Shown: positions 17,810 to 27,790, counted from the stretch's first letter. The stretch: DNA of 56,386 nucleotides from an uncultured Duncaniella sp. (GCA_910587515.1 CAJULW010000025.1:1-56386); one strand, 5' to 3'. The notes: generated by a model not told the origin, from the sequence alone. A program made the numbers and translations.

Positions 17810-18892
17810 ATGAAAAAAATTGTCATCGCCTCCTTGCTCTTTGCGGCTTCGTCGCTTGTTGCTCCGGCGCAGACCGAATTCCGTCACATCAGTTTCGATG
17901 AAGCATTGGCGGCTGCCAAGCAGGAAAAGAAACTTGTGTTTATAGACTTTTTCACCACATGGTGCGGTCCATGCCGAATGATGGCCAATAAGGTTTTCCC
18001 CGAAAAATTGGTGGGTGACTATATGAACGCTAACTTCATCCCCTTGAAGCTTGATGCGGAGAAGGAAGGTCTGGAACTTTCGAAGCGTTTCGGAGTCAAG
18101 GCTTATCCTACGTTCGTTCTTATTGATGCGGAAGGCAAAGAAGTAGGTAAGGTGACCGGAATGATGGACGGCCCTGTTTTCATTGAAAAATTGAAAGCTG
18201 CTCTCGACCCTGAACAGAATCCCGCCAGAATCAAGGCCCGTTATGAGAGTGGCGAGCGCACTCCTAAAGTCGTCAACAATTATGCCATGGCGCTTCTTCA
18301 GTCACGCAAGGAAGACGAAGGCTTTAAAGTGATCAACGATTATTATGAATCGCTTTCGGTCGCTGACCGTCTGAAGGAAGAGAATGCGTTCCTTTTCAAG
18401 GTATATACCGTTGATCTTGAATCGGATCGTGCGCGTTTCATGCAGGAACATCTCAACGAATTTCCGGAAGCTGTCCGCAAAGATGTGTTGACCGTTCTCG
18501 GCAGCCTGTATAACCAAGAACTGAGCACTTATTTTTCCGGCTACATGTATCGTGAGGGTAAATATGATCCTGCCAAGTTCGCTGACCTGAAGTCGAAAAT
18601 CGCCAAATATAATCTGGATAAGGACGGCACGACCGGCATTATCTATGACTTTGTCGAGAAGCGTGCGTCTTCCACTGATCCTGAATATCTTGAGTATTGT
18701 GAAAGACGTTTCAATGAACTGAGCCCGCGCTCCAGAGACGTACTCATTATGAATATGGCGCGTCTCTTCTCGGTTGACACACCTGAGATGAAGGAAAGCG
18801 TTGCGAAGTTTCTCCGTAGCCATCTGTCGAACCTGAGTCCTGTAGCCATACAGTTTGCCGGCCGTACACTCGGCACGCTTGAGGAAAAGTAA
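17810..18892 (+). CDS. secreted thioredoxin-fold protein with helical C-terminal domain
   Basis: This 360-residue exported protein has a signal peptide (MKKIVIASLLFAASSLVAPA, cleavage near AQ). A thioredoxin domain occupies residues about 25-140: ISFDEALAAAKQEKKLVFIDF, active site TTWCGPC and the cis-proline AYPTF. Residues about 150-360 are helical and repeat-like, as in TPR-type domains, and may bind a partner protein. It most likely handles disulfides of substrates or of envelope proteins in the periplasm. It is followed after 55 bases by a secreted protease gene, which suggests that the two act together on protein or peptide substrates. Confidence 0.88.
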   Translation: MKKIVIASLLFAASSLVAPAQTEFRHISFDEALAAAKQEKKLVFIDFFTTWCGPCRMMANKVFPEKLVGDYMNANFIPLKLDAEKEGLELSKRFGVKAYPTFVLIDAEGKEVGKVTGMMDGPVFIEKLKAALDPEQNPARIKARYESGERTPKVVNNYAMALLQSRKEDEGFKVINDYYESLSVADRLKEENAFLFKVYTVDLESDRARFMQEHLNEFPEAVRKDVLTVLGSLYNQELSTYFSGYMYREGKYDPAKFADLKSKIAKYNLDKDGTTGIIYDFVEKRASSTDPEYLEYCERRFNELSPRSRDVLIMNMARLFSVDTPEMKESVAKFLRSHLSNLSPVAIQFAGRTLGTLEEK

Positions 18893-18947
18893 ACGATTCC
18901 TCGTCGGTAACGGTGGAACAAATTAAAAAAAGTTCAAAATTTATCTG

Positions 18948-19886
18948 ATGAAAAGATCCCTGACAAATGGTCTGTCGTGTTTGGCCTTTGCTATGGCTCT
19001 GACGGCCGTCGCACCGCGAGCCATAGCTGAAGCTTCTGACGGCCACCCGCTTTTTCGTGAATATGGCCTGAAAGTAGAAGCCGCGACTGCGGATTTGCGT
19101 GAGTATATGAAATCCAATCCCGGGCGCGACCTCGATTCCCTCCGGGCGAATGTCCTTGACGCTATGGCCGATGGTGCTGTTGTCGGTAAGGCTTCTGACT
19201 TGACTCCGGCCCGTAAACGTAAGTTGGATCCGGTGAAACTTTACGAGCTTTGCCGGAAAAGTTCACTGGTGTTCGGCAAGATGGACCACAGCCCTGAGAT
19301 GAATAAGGATTCGGCCTACACCTCGGCTTCGGCCGTCGTGCTGACGAAAGACGGAGTGTGCGCTACGAATTATCATGTGGTGGCGGACCTGGTGCTCAGC
19401 GGAGCTTTGGCTCATAAGGTGGACAATCAGCTGATGCGTTTTGTCATGGACTTTGACGGTAATGTATATCCGCTCCAAGGAGTGCTCTATGCCGATCCCG
19501 TCAACGATATGGCCATAATAAAGGTCGATACCCGAGGTAGGCAGCTGACTCCTGCGGCTATAGGTGGCGACGCTGCGCCCGGCACGACTGTCTACTGTCT
19601 GGCCAATCCGAGCGGAGCTTATTTCCATTTCACGGACGGTATGGTCTCTAACTGTACGCGAAGCATGAACAAGCGTAGCGGGCAGACGAAGTATATTCTT
19701 GAAATCACGTCTGACTATGGAGGCGGAGCGAGCGGTGGCCCGATTTTCGATGAATGCGGCAATCTTGTGGCGATCGTCAGCTCGACTTATTCGCTCTATG
19801 CCAATCCGCAGCAGTACCGTAATTTCCAGATGGCCTACAAGCAGACCGTTCCAGTGTTTCTCATCAAGGAATGTTTCACCGAATAA
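18948..19886 (+). CDS. secreted trypsin-like serine protease (S1 fold)
   Basis: This 312-residue exported protein has a signal peptide of about 27 residues. Its chymotrypsin-like triad can be read: His in CATNYHVVAD, Asp in DPVNDMAIIKV, and the nucleophile Ser in GGGASGGPIFD. There is no PDZ domain after the protease domain, so it differs from classical DegP/HtrA proteins. The 90 or so residues between signal and protease domain are helical and may be a propeptide or regulatory segment. It stands between a thioredoxin gene and a GLPGLI gene (16 bases to the latter start), downstream of SusCD. Whether it digests imported peptides or acts on envelope proteins cannot be told. Confidence 0.88.
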   Translation: MKRSLTNGLSCLAFAMALTAVAPRAIAEASDGHPLFREYGLKVEAATADLREYMKSNPGRDLDSLRANVLDAMADGAVVGKASDLTPARKRKLDPVKLYELCRKSSLVFGKMDHSPEMNKDSAYTSASAVVLTKDGVCATNYHVVADLVLSGALAHKVDNQLMRFVMDFDGNVYPLQGVLYADPVNDMAIIKVDTRGRQLTPAAIGGDAAPGTTVYCLANPSGAYFHFTDGMVSNCTRSMNKRSGQTKYILEITSDYGGGASGGPIFDECGNLVAIVSSTYSLYANPQQYRNFQMAYKQTVPVFLIKECFTE

Positions 19887-19902
19887 TCCCCGTCCTGAAT
19901 CC

Positions 19903-20787
19903 ATGAATAAAGGAATAATAGCAGCCGCATTTGCGATAGCCTTGGCCGTCCCGGCATTTGCGCAGCAACAGACGCCCGACGGAGGCAATAAGAAAGCCGA
20001 CGATGCGGCGGCCAAAATGAAAGAGGAAGCGAAAGCCTATTTCGCGGATACCGACACGGCCGAATATGGCGTACGATACCGTTTGTTTTATCTCTATAAT
20101 AAAGAAAAGAATCTTCTGTTTGAAGAGGACCGAGTGGTGTTGGTGCGCCCGGAAGTTACTCTCGACATGAGCTACGAGGGAATAGGGGAGACGCGTTGGC
20201 GTCTGGCTAATCCCAATAGCCGTGGAGGTGACATGGGGCTGGCTTACCATCTTACACCCTCGTTCTATTTCTACTATCCTGAGACCGATCGGTTCGTGAA
20301 GACCTACCGTATCATCTCGGAGGAATTTCTCCTTTCAGACGGCAAGAGCGAAAACAAGTGGGAGATCGGAAAAGAAGAAAAGAAGATCGGTCTCTACAAT
20401 TGTCGCAAGGCCACTTGCGAGATCGGAGGACGTAAGTGGACCGCTTGGTTCACGACCGACCTTCCCCATCGTGCGGGTCCGCGTACGCTGACGGGGCTAC
20501 CTGGCGTGGTGCTTGAGGCCTACGACCAGGACAGAGAGGTGCGTTGGATGTTCAACGGCCTTGTCGAGAATATGCCGGAGAGCCCTCTATATGTAAAGAT
20601 ACCGTCGAAATACACGGATATCCCTGTAGAGAACTTTCCCAAGATTCTGAGACTCTTTTCGCTTTCCGACAACAGCTATATCCAAAGCGCTGGTGTCATG
20701 TCCAAAAGCCCGGGCTATTATCCCGAGAAGTATAGGCCGTCGACAGGCATTGACGCATGTCTTGTCGACAACCCTATCGAGCGTTAA
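19903..20787 (+). CDS. GLPGLI family secreted protein
   Basis: This 294-residue exported protein has the signal peptide MNKGIIAAAFAIALAVPAFA. The family's name motif appears as LTGLPGVVLEAYD, preceded by AWFTTDLPHRAGPR, and the N-terminal part YRLFYLYNKEKNLLFEEDRV is typical. The start at 19903 gives the signal peptide; the frame is open upstream inside the protease gene but without one. GLPGLI proteins are common in Bacteroidota and their molecular function is not established. It closes the SusCD unit and is followed by a very strong terminator. Confidence 0.85.
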   Translation: MNKGIIAAAFAIALAVPAFAQQQTPDGGNKKADDAAAKMKEEAKAYFADTDTAEYGVRYRLFYLYNKEKNLLFEEDRVVLVRPEVTLDMSYEGIGETRWRLANPNSRGGDMGLAYHLTPSFYFYYPETDRFVKTYRIISEEFLLSDGKSENKWEIGKEEKKIGLYNCRKATCEIGGRKWTAWFTTDLPHRAGPRTLTGLPGVVLEAYDQDREVRWMFNGLVENMPESPLYVKIPSKYTDIPVENFPKILRLFSLSDNSYIQSAGVMSKSPGYYPEKYRPSTGIDACLVDNPIER

Positions 20788-20811
20788 AGTTTTTTTTGAA
20801 CAATAGATACG

Positions 20812-20859
20812 GTCCGATCAGATAAATTGACCAAATTTATCTGATCGGACTGACTTTTT
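20812..20859 (+). terminator. strong terminator closing the SusCD-protease unit
   Basis: A perfect 17-bp stem (20812-20828 with 20834-20850) and a 5-base loop are followed by TGACTTTTTT. It is the strongest hairpin in the window and marks the end of the seven-gene unit. Confidence 0.9.
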
Positions 20860-20957
20860 TGCCAAAATAAGTTAATGAAAGTGTGCAATTCCTAATGAAA
20901 TGTTAAGTGATTGAAAGATTTTTGAACCTTATAGTGGAGTGGAGAGAAAATTGTGGC

Positions 20958-20965
20958 TAACTTTG
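20958..20965 (+). promoter_or_regulatory. -7 element of acyl-CoA synthetase promoter
   Basis: TAACTTTG lies 75 bases before the start codon. No TTG is at a good -33 distance. Confidence 0.5.
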
Positions 20966-21040
20966 CGGACCATAAACATATAGTCTGCAAGTCCGGTCAC
21001 GAACCGGTTTGTAGAATAGCGGTAATCAGACAGCATAGCG

Positions 21041-22885
21041 ATGATGAATTCAGAAAAAGGGCAGGACTTCTCGAGTGTCCTGAAATCCAATATATTGACA
21101 GATTTACCCGAGCGTCAGGCCAGACGTTACGGAGAGCGAGCCGCCCTTGCGGCGCCCGACGAGAATGATGTGTGGCGCGATATTTCCTGGCGTGATTTTG
21201 CCGATGGTGTCGTGACAGCTTCCCTGGCCATGGCGGCTCTCGGGATAAAGGAGAGCGACAATGTCGCCACTTTCTCAGCCAACAGGGCCGAAAATCTCGT
21301 CAGCGACTATGCATGTTTCCGTAACCGTGCGGTATCGGTGTCGATCTACGCCACTAGTTCGCTTGAACAGTTGATTTACATTGTAAACGACGCCAAATGT
21401 CCGCTTTTGTTTGCCGGCAACACTACGCAATATCACATAGCCCGTGAGGCACAGGCAGTCTGTCCGTCGCTCAAACGAATTGTAGTCATCAAACCGATAG
21501 CTCTTGATGAGGACGACGACACGTCCTTGCTTTGGTCGGATTTCATGAATCTCGGCGGATCGGTCACTGACGATGTCCGCAGGCTTGTAGACTCGCGTGC
21601 CTCTTCGGCCGAGCCTGACGACATAGCCACGCTTGTCTATACTTCGGGCACTACGGGTGAGCCTAAGGGGGCGATTTTGACACATTCCAACTATGACGCA
21701 GCCATGGAGAGCCATTGGCGAAGGCTGACCATGGTCGGTGAGAACGATACGTCGATGGCCTTCCTTCCGTTGAGCCATATTTTCGAAAAAGGATGGACGT
21801 ATTTCTGTCTTACCAAAGGAATAAAGGTGTCGGTCAACCGTGATCCGCACGAGATACAACGGATGATCAGGGAGGTGCGCCCGACCTGTATGTGTTCGGT
21901 GCCTCGCTTTTGGGAAAAGGTCTACACCGCTGTGCAGGAAAAGATATCATCGATGAGTCCCCTGATGAGACTGATCGTCGGCCAGGCTTTGAAGATCGGA
22001 CGCAGACGCAATTTGCGTTACGCCCGTTTGGGCATAAAAGCGCCTTGGTGGCTTGAGATGCGTTACCGCTTTTTTGACCGTAAGGTGTTCCGTCTGTTGC
22101 GTGAGGCCATCGGTATCGACAACGGCAATATATTCCCGACGGCAGGGGCTCCTGTATCGTCGAAGATAGTTGAGTTTTTCCATTCATGTGGCATAAATAT
22201 AGTTGTCGGCTACGGCCTTTCCGAGACGACCGCTACTGTCACTTGTCTCCCGGTCGAGGGATGGGAAATCGGGTCCGTCGGCACACCGATACCTTTTGTC
22301 GAGCTTCGGATCGGAGCCGACAACGAAGTGGAGGTAAAAAGCCCTATGGTGATGAAAGGCTATTACAACAAACCGGCCGAGACAGCGGCCGCCTTTACGG
22401 CCGACGGATGGTTTCGCACTGGCGACGCCGGATATATCGACGACAAAGGCGCGCTTTTCCTTACCGATCGTCTTAAAGATCTTTTCAAAACATCCAACGG
22501 AAAATACATAGCCCCTCAGGCCATAGAGACCTTGCTCGGAGAGGACAAATATATCGATCAGGTGGCTGTCATAGGCGATCAGCGAAAATTCGTGTCGGCT
22601 CTTATCGTCCCTGATTTCGATGCGCTGAAAGACTATGCCTCGCGCGAGAAAATCTCATATACATCTATGTCGGAACTTGTTGGCGACCACCGTGTCAAAC
22701 AACTTTTGACAGACCGAGTGGAGAAACTCCAGAAAGGGCTTGCATCATACGAAAAAATCAAGCGTTTCACCCTGCTCCCCAGGGCATTCTCCATGGAGGA
22801 AGGCGAATTGACCAATACATTGAAAATCAAGAGGCAGGCTATCGCCAGACTTTATTCGAAGGAGATTGATACCATGTATGATTGA
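21041..22885 (+). CDS. long-chain acyl-CoA synthetase (AMP-forming)
   Basis: This 614-residue enzyme activates fatty acids to acyl-CoA through an acyl-adenylate. The AMP-binding signature LVYTSGTTGEPKGA lies near residues 198-211. The later adenylate motifs GYGLSETTATV and WFRTGDAGYID are present, and DRLKDLFKTSNGKYIAPQ contains the hinge and C-terminal catalytic lysine region. The length and the KTSNGKYIAP motif fit the bacterial FadD15-like long-chain group. The first of two successive ATG codons (21041, 21044) is taken as start. It is followed after 53 bases by asd, but the functions are unrelated. Confidence 0.92.
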   Translation: MMNSEKGQDFSSVLKSNILTDLPERQARRYGERAALAAPDENDVWRDISWRDFADGVVTASLAMAALGIKESDNVATFSANRAENLVSDYACFRNRAVSVSIYATSSLEQLIYIVNDAKCPLLFAGNTTQYHIAREAQAVCPSLKRIVVIKPIALDEDDDTSLLWSDFMNLGGSVTDDVRRLVDSRASSAEPDDIATLVYTSGTTGEPKGAILTHSNYDAAMESHWRRLTMVGENDTSMAFLPLSHIFEKGWTYFCLTKGIKVSVNRDPHEIQRMIREVRPTCMCSVPRFWEKVYTAVQEKISSMSPLMRLIVGQALKIGRRRNLRYARLGIKAPWWLEMRYRFFDRKVFRLLREAIGIDNGNIFPTAGAPVSSKIVEFFHSCGINIVVGYGLSETTATVTCLPVEGWEIGSVGTPIPFVELRIGADNEVEVKSPMVMKGYYNKPAETAAAFTADGWFRTGDAGYIDDKGALFLTDRLKDLFKTSNGKYIAPQAIETLLGEDKYIDQVAVIGDQRKFVSALIVPDFDALKDYASREKISYTSMSELVGDHRVKQLLTDRVEKLQKGLASYEKIKRFTLLPRAFSMEEGELTNTLKIKRQAIARLYSKEIDTMYD

Positions 22886-22938
22886 CACGGTGTCGGATAC
22901 GAAAAAAATTTACACACTATATACTCTAACAGACAAGC

Positions 22939-23952
22939 ATGAAAGTAGCAATTGTAGGCGTAAGCGGTGCGGTGGGACAGGAGTTTCTCCGCGTACTTGA
23001 CGAACAGAATTTCCCTATCGACGAACTTCTGCTGTTCGGATCAGAACGCAGTGCGGGCAGCAAATACAGTTTCCGTGGCAAGGAACATACGGTGAAGCTC
23101 CTGCAGCACAACGATGATTTCAAGGGCGTGGATTTCGCTTTTGTATCGGCCGGAGCCGGTGTTTCGCGCGAGTATGCCGAGACAATAACACGTCACGGAG
23201 CCGTGATGATCGACAATTCGAGCGCCTTCCGTATGGACGAGGATGTGCCGCTGGTGGTTCCCGAGGTGAACGGTGAGGATGCCTTTGACGCTCCGCGTGG
23301 CATAATCGCCAATCCCAATTGTACGACCGCGATCATGGTGGTGGCGCTGAAGCCCATCAATGACATCTCGCCTATAAAGCGTGTCCATGTGGCCACTTAT
23401 CAGGCTGCGTCCGGAGCCGGAGCCGTAGCGATGGCGGAACTTGAGAAACAGTATGCCGAACTTGCCGAAGGCAAGGAGCCTACGGTCGAAAAGTTTGCCT
23501 ATCAGTTGGCCTACAATCTTATACCTCACATCGATGTCTTCCTTGACAACGACTATACGAAAGAGGAGATGAAGATGTATAACGAGACAAAGAAAATCAT
23601 GCACGCTCCCGGCATGGATGTCAGTGCGACCTGTGTCCGCGTCCCCGTGATGCGAGCCCACAGCGAGGCGGTATGGGTGGAGACCGAACAACCTGTCAGC
23701 GTCGAGGAAGCCCGCGCGGCTTTCGAGAATGCCGAAGGACTTGTCGTTGTCGATGAACCCTCTGCAAAGAAATATCCCATGCCGCTTGACGCCGCCGGCC
23801 AGGATCCTGTCTATGCCGGACGCCTGCGCAAGGATGTGGCCAATCCCAATGGATTGACATTTTGGCTCGTAGGCGATCAAATCAAGAAAGGAGCCGCCCT
23901 CAATGCCGTGCAGATAGCACAATACATGATCGCCCATCCGAGAAAAGGCTGA
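22939..23952 (+). CDS. asd: aspartate-semialdehyde dehydrogenase
   Basis: This 337-residue NADPH-dependent enzyme reduces aspartyl-4-phosphate to aspartate semialdehyde, the branch point to lysine/diaminopimelate, threonine and methionine. The Rossmann loop GVSGAVG is at residues 7-13, the catalytic cysteine C128 is in ANPNCTTAIM, and the AYQAASGAGA-type motif (ATYQAASGAGAVAM) follows. Length and motifs are normal. A terminator follows. Confidence 0.96.
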   Translation: MKVAIVGVSGAVGQEFLRVLDEQNFPIDELLLFGSERSAGSKYSFRGKEHTVKLLQHNDDFKGVDFAFVSAGAGVSREYAETITRHGAVMIDNSSAFRMDEDVPLVVPEVNGEDAFDAPRGIIANPNCTTAIMVVALKPINDISPIKRVHVATYQAASGAGAVAMAELEKQYAELAEGKEPTVEKFAYQLAYNLIPHIDVFLDNDYTKEEMKMYNETKKIMHAPGMDVSATCVRVPVMRAHSEAVWVETEQPVSVEEARAAFENAEGLVVVDEPSAKKYPMPLDAAGQDPVYAGRLRKDVANPNGLTFWLVGDQIKKGAALNAVQIAQYMIAHPRKG

Positions 23953-23981
23953 TACGGGTAATCCGATCTGCGATAGACACC

Positions 23982-24024
23982 AAATGTATGGTCCGTTCAT
24001 AGCGGATCATACATTTATTTTTTG
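23982..24024 (+). terminator. terminator of asd
   Basis: AAATGTATGGTCCG pairs with CGGATCATACATTT and is followed by ATTTTTTG. Confidence 0.8.
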
Positions 24025-24089
24025 TCAACCCGGTTCGTTTAATTTTGTTATTTCTGCTGTTTTGTGTTACATTAATCATCTATTTTTTG

Positions 24090-24097
24090 TAACTTTG
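24090..24097 (+). promoter_or_regulatory. -7 element of the pyruvate oxidoreductase promoter
   Basis: TAACTTTG fits TAnnTTTG 68 bases before the start codon. Confidence 0.55.
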
Positions 24098-24164
24098 CAG
24101 ATAACATTTGTTGCATACGATAGAAACTTAACTTCAATTCTTTAAATAGATTACCAAAACCACT

Positions 24165-27100
24165 ATGAGTAAAGAAAAAAAATTCTTGACCTGTGATGGT
24201 AACCAGGCGGCCGCCCATGTGAGCTACATGTTCTCGGAAGTGGCAGCCATCTACCCCATCACTCCCTCGTCAACTATGGCTGAATACGTGGACGAATGGG
24301 CTGCCGCCGGTCGCAAAAACATTTTTGGCGAAACCGTGCTGGTACAGGAAATGCAATCGGAAGGCGGAGCCGCCGGAGCCGTTCACGGATCGCTTCAGGC
24401 AGGTGCTCTGACCACTACCTACACAGCTTCTCAGGGTCTTCTTCTGATGATCCCCAACATGTATAAGATCGCCGGTGAGCTTCTTCCCTGCGTTTTCCAT
24501 GTTTCCGCCCGTACGCTCGCTTCACATGCGCTTTCGATTTTCGGTGACCACCAGGACGTTATGTCTTGCCGTCAGACCGGTTTCGCTATGCTTGCCGAGG
24601 GTTCCGTTCAGGAAGTCATGGATCTTTCAGGTGTAGCACACCTTTCTACAATAAAGAGCCGTGTTCCTTTCATCAACTTCTTCGACGGTTTCCGTACATC
24701 TCACGAGATCCAGAAGATCGAGGAAATGGATCAGGACGATCTCGCTCCGCTTGTCGATCGTGAGGCTCTTGCCGATTTCCGTGCCCGCGCCCTAAATCCC
24801 GGCAAGCCTGTCGCACGCGGCATGGCTGAAAACGGTGACGTTTTCTTCCAGCACCGCGAATCATGCAACGGCTACTACGACCGCGTGCCCGAGATCGTAG
24901 AAGAATACATGAAGGAAATCACCCGTATCACAGGCCGTGAGTACGGTTTGTTCAACTACTATGGCGATCCCGAGGCAGAACGCGTCATCATCGCTATGGG
25001 TTCAGTTACACAGGCCGCTCAGGAAGCTATAGACCATCTCCGTGCCAACGGTGAAAAAGTTGGTCTCGTGGCTGTTCACCTTTACCGTCCTTTCTCGGCC
25101 AAGCACTTCCTTGCAGCCGTACCTAAGACTGCCAAGAGCATCGCTGTGCTTGACCGCACTAAAGAACCCGGAGCCAACGGAGAGCCTCTTTATCTCGACG
25201 TTAAGGATTGCTTCTACGGACAGGAGAACGCACCCGTCATTGTCGGTGGCCGCTACGGTCTCGCTTCAAAGGACACCACTCCCGCACAGATCATCGCTGT
25301 GTTTGAGAACCTCGCTCTCCCCATGCCGAAAAACCACTTCACAGTGGGCATCGTCGACGACGTGACCTTCACTTCTCTCCCCGAGAAGGAAGAGATCGCT
25401 CTTGGTGGCGAGGGCACATTCGAAGCCAAGTTCTACGGCCTCGGAGCCGACGGTACTGTGGGCGCGAACAAGAACTCTGTCAAAATTATCGGTGACAACA
25501 CCAACAAATATTGCCAGGCATATTTCGCTTACGACTCCAAAAAGTCAGGCGGTTTCACTTGCTCTCACCTCCGTTTCGGTGACAACCCCATCCGTTCCAC
25601 TTATCTGGTGACCACTCCTAACTTCGTGGCATGTCACGTGCAGGCTTACCTCCACATGTATGACGTGACACGCGGTCTCCGCAAGGGCGGCACATTCCTT
25701 CTCAACACTATCTGGGAAGGCGAGGAACTCGCGAAGAACCTCCCCAACAAACTTAAGAAGTACTTTGCAGACAACGATATTACCGTTTATTATATCAACG
25801 CAACCAAGATCGCACAGGAAATCGGCCTTGGCAACCGCACCAACACCATTCTCCAGAGTGCTTTCTTCCGCATCACTGAGGTTATCCCTGTTGACCTCGC
25901 GGTTGAGCAGATGAAGAAATTCATCGTGAAGAGCTATGGCAAGAAAGGTCAGGACGTTGTCGACAAGAACTATGCCGCTGTCGACCGTGGTGGCGAATAC
26001 AAGCAGCTCCCCGTCGACAAGGCCTGGAGCGGACTTCCCGAAGATCCGGCTGTTGCCAACAACGACCCCGCTTTCATCAACGAAATCGTACGTCCGATCA
26101 ATGCTCAGGATGGTGACCTTCTGAAAGTCAGCGCATTCGTAGGCCGCGAAGACGGCACATGGGAGCAGGGCACAGCCGCTTATGAAAAGCGCGGTGTGGC
26201 AGCTTTCGTGCCGGAATGGCTTGAAGAAAACTGTATACAGTGTAACAAGTGTGCATATGTTTGCCCCCACGCTGCTATCCGTCCGTTCGTTCTCGACGAA
26301 AAGGAAATGTCTGCCGCTCCGTTCGGAGAAGACACTACCATCCCTGCTATCGGCAAACAATTCACCGGTATGCGTTTCATCCAGAGCGTCGATGTGCTCG
26401 ACTGTCTCGGTTGCGGCAACTGCGTGCTTGTATGTCCTGGCAAGAAGGGCGTGAAGGCTCTCGAAATGAAGCCTCTTGAAACCCAGCTTGAAGCCCAGAA
26501 AGAATGGGATTACTGCGTGAAAGAAGTCGCTTCCAAGCAGGATCTCGTCGATATCAAGAGCAATGTCAAGAACTCACAGTTCGCTACTCCGCTCTTCGAA
26601 TTCTCCGGTGCTTGCTCCGGCTGCGGTGAGACACCTTACGTCAAACTTATTTCTCAGCTCTACGGTGACCACGAGATCGTGGCCAACGCTACCGGCTGTT
26701 CTTCAATCTACTCCGGTTCTGTGCCATCCACTCCCTACACCACTAACTCCAAGGGTCAGGGCATTGCCTGGGCAAACTCTCTGTTCGAAGACTTCGCTGA
26801 GTTCGGTCTCGGCATGAGCCTCGCCCATGAGAAACTCCAGAGCCGTATCGCAGTCCTCATGCAGAAAGCTATCGACTGCCCGAGCTGTGGCTCCGAAATC
26901 AAGGAACTCGCAGGCAAATGGCTTGAGAACCGTCATGACTTCGCTGTCACCTCTGAGGTTGCCGAGAAACTTGTGCCGCTCTGCGAGGCTTGCGGTTGTG
27001 ACACCTGCAAGGCTATCCTTGAGAACAAAGAGCACATCGCTTCACGTTCACAGTGGATCATAGCCGGTGACGGTGCTGCATACGACATCGGTTTCGGTGG

Positions 27101-27728
27101 TCTTGACCATGTGCTTGCGTCTGGCAAGAATGTCAATGTGCTCGTGCTCGACACCGAGGTATACTCCAACACCGGTGGCCAGGCATCGAAAGCCACTCCT
27201 ATCGGTGCGATCGCCAAATTCGCTGCTTCCGGCAAACGTATCCGCAAAAAGGATCTCGGTCTTATCGCGTCGACCTATGGTTACGTTTATGTTGCACAGG
27301 TAGCTATGGGTGCAGACAACGCTCAGACACTTAAGGCTATCCGTGAGGCTGAGGCTTACGACGGTCCGTCGCTCATCATCGCTTACTCACCCTGTATCAA
27401 CCACGGTATCCGTTCGGGTATGGGCCACGCGCAGGAAGAACAGGCTAAGGCTGTCGAATGCGGCTACTGGCATCTGTGGCGTTACAATCCCGCCCTTGAG
27501 GAAGAGGGTAAGAACCCATTCTCTCTCGACTCCAAGGAGCCGCAGTGGGATAAGTTCCAGGACTTCCTGAAAGGCGAGGTTCGTTACGCTTCCGTAATGA
27601 AACAGTATCCCGCTGAGGCTGCCGAGCTCTTCGCAGCGGCTCAGGCAAACGCACAGTGGCGCTACAACAACTATCGTCGCCTCGCTCAGCAACAGTGGGG
27701 TGTGGAGCCTTCTCCGATAGTTGAATAA
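24165..27728 (+). CDS. nifJ: pyruvate:ferredoxin (flavodoxin) oxidoreductase
   Basis: This 1187-residue single-chain enzyme oxidises pyruvate + CoA to acetyl-CoA + CO2 and reduces ferredoxin or flavodoxin; it is the main pyruvate route of anaerobes. The N-terminal pyruvate-binding domain opens with AAAHVSYMFSEVAAIYPITPSS-like sequence. The gamma domain is at about 420-600. A two-cluster ferredoxin domain follows, with CIQCNKCAYVCPHAA and CLGCGNCVLVCP around residues 690-770. The thiamine-diphosphate domain holds CSGCGE and the GDGAAYDIG ... VYSNTGGQ motif near residues 970-1010. All expected cysteines are present. Codon use is strongly biased to C-ending codons, consistent with very high expression. 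Both promoter and terminator flank it, so it is monocistronic. Confidence 0.97.
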   Translation: MSKEKKFLTCDGNQAAAHVSYMFSEVAAIYPITPSSTMAEYVDEWAAAGRKNIFGETVLVQEMQSEGGAAGAVHGSLQAGALTTTYTASQGLLLMIPNMYKIAGELLPCVFHVSARTLASHALSIFGDHQDVMSCRQTGFAMLAEGSVQEVMDLSGVAHLSTIKSRVPFINFFDGFRTSHEIQKIEEMDQDDLAPLVDREALADFRARALNPGKPVARGMAENGDVFFQHRESCNGYYDRVPEIVEEYMKEITRITGREYGLFNYYGDPEAERVIIAMGSVTQAAQEAIDHLRANGEKVGLVAVHLYRPFSAKHFLAAVPKTAKSIAVLDRTKEPGANGEPLYLDVKDCFYGQENAPVIVGGRYGLASKDTTPAQIIAVFENLALPMPKNHFTVGIVDDVTFTSLPEKEEIALGGEGTFEAKFYGLGADGTVGANKNSVKIIGDNTNKYCQAYFAYDSKKSGGFTCSHLRFGDNPIRSTYLVTTPNFVACHVQAYLHMYDVTRGLRKGGTFLLNTIWEGEELAKNLPNKLKKYFADNDITVYYINATKIAQEIGLGNRTNTILQSAFFRITEVIPVDLAVEQMKKFIVKSYGKKGQDVVDKNYAAVDRGGEYKQLPVDKAWSGLPEDPAVANNDPAFINEIVRPINAQDGDLLKVSAFVGREDGTWEQGTAAYEKRGVAAFVPEWLEENCIQCNKCAYVCPHAAIRPFVLDEKEMSAAPFGEDTTIPAIGKQFTGMRFIQSVDVLDCLGCGNCVLVCPGKKGVKALEMKPLETQLEAQKEWDYCVKEVASKQDLVDIKSNVKNSQFATPLFEFSGACSGCGETPYVKLISQLYGDHEIVANATGCSSIYSGSVPSTPYTTNSKGQGIAWANSLFEDFAEFGLGMSLAHEKLQSRIAVLMQKAIDCPSCGSEIKELAGKWLENRHDFAVTSEVAEKLVPLCEACGCDTCKAILENKEHIASRSQWIIAGDGAAYDIGFGGLDHVLASGKNVNVLVLDTEVYSNTGGQASKATPIGAIAKFAASGKRIRKKDLGLIASTYGYVYVAQVAMGADNAQTLKAIREAEAYDGPSLIIAYSPCINHGIRSGMGHAQEEQAKAVECGYWHLWRYNPALEEEGKNPFSLDSKEPQWDKFQDFLKGEVRYASVMKQYPAEAAELFAAAQANAQWRYNNYRRLAQQQWGVEPSPIVE

Positions 27729-27753
27729 GGATCGATACTTATTCCAATATATG

Positions 27754-27790
27754 ACATCCCGTGCGGAATTTCCGCACGGGATGTTTTTAT
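27754..27790 (+). terminator. terminator of the pyruvate oxidoreductase gene
   Basis: ACATCCCGTGCGGAA and TTCCGCACGGGATGT form a 15-bp stem with almost no loop, followed by TTTT. It is strong in the plus direction. Confidence 0.9.
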
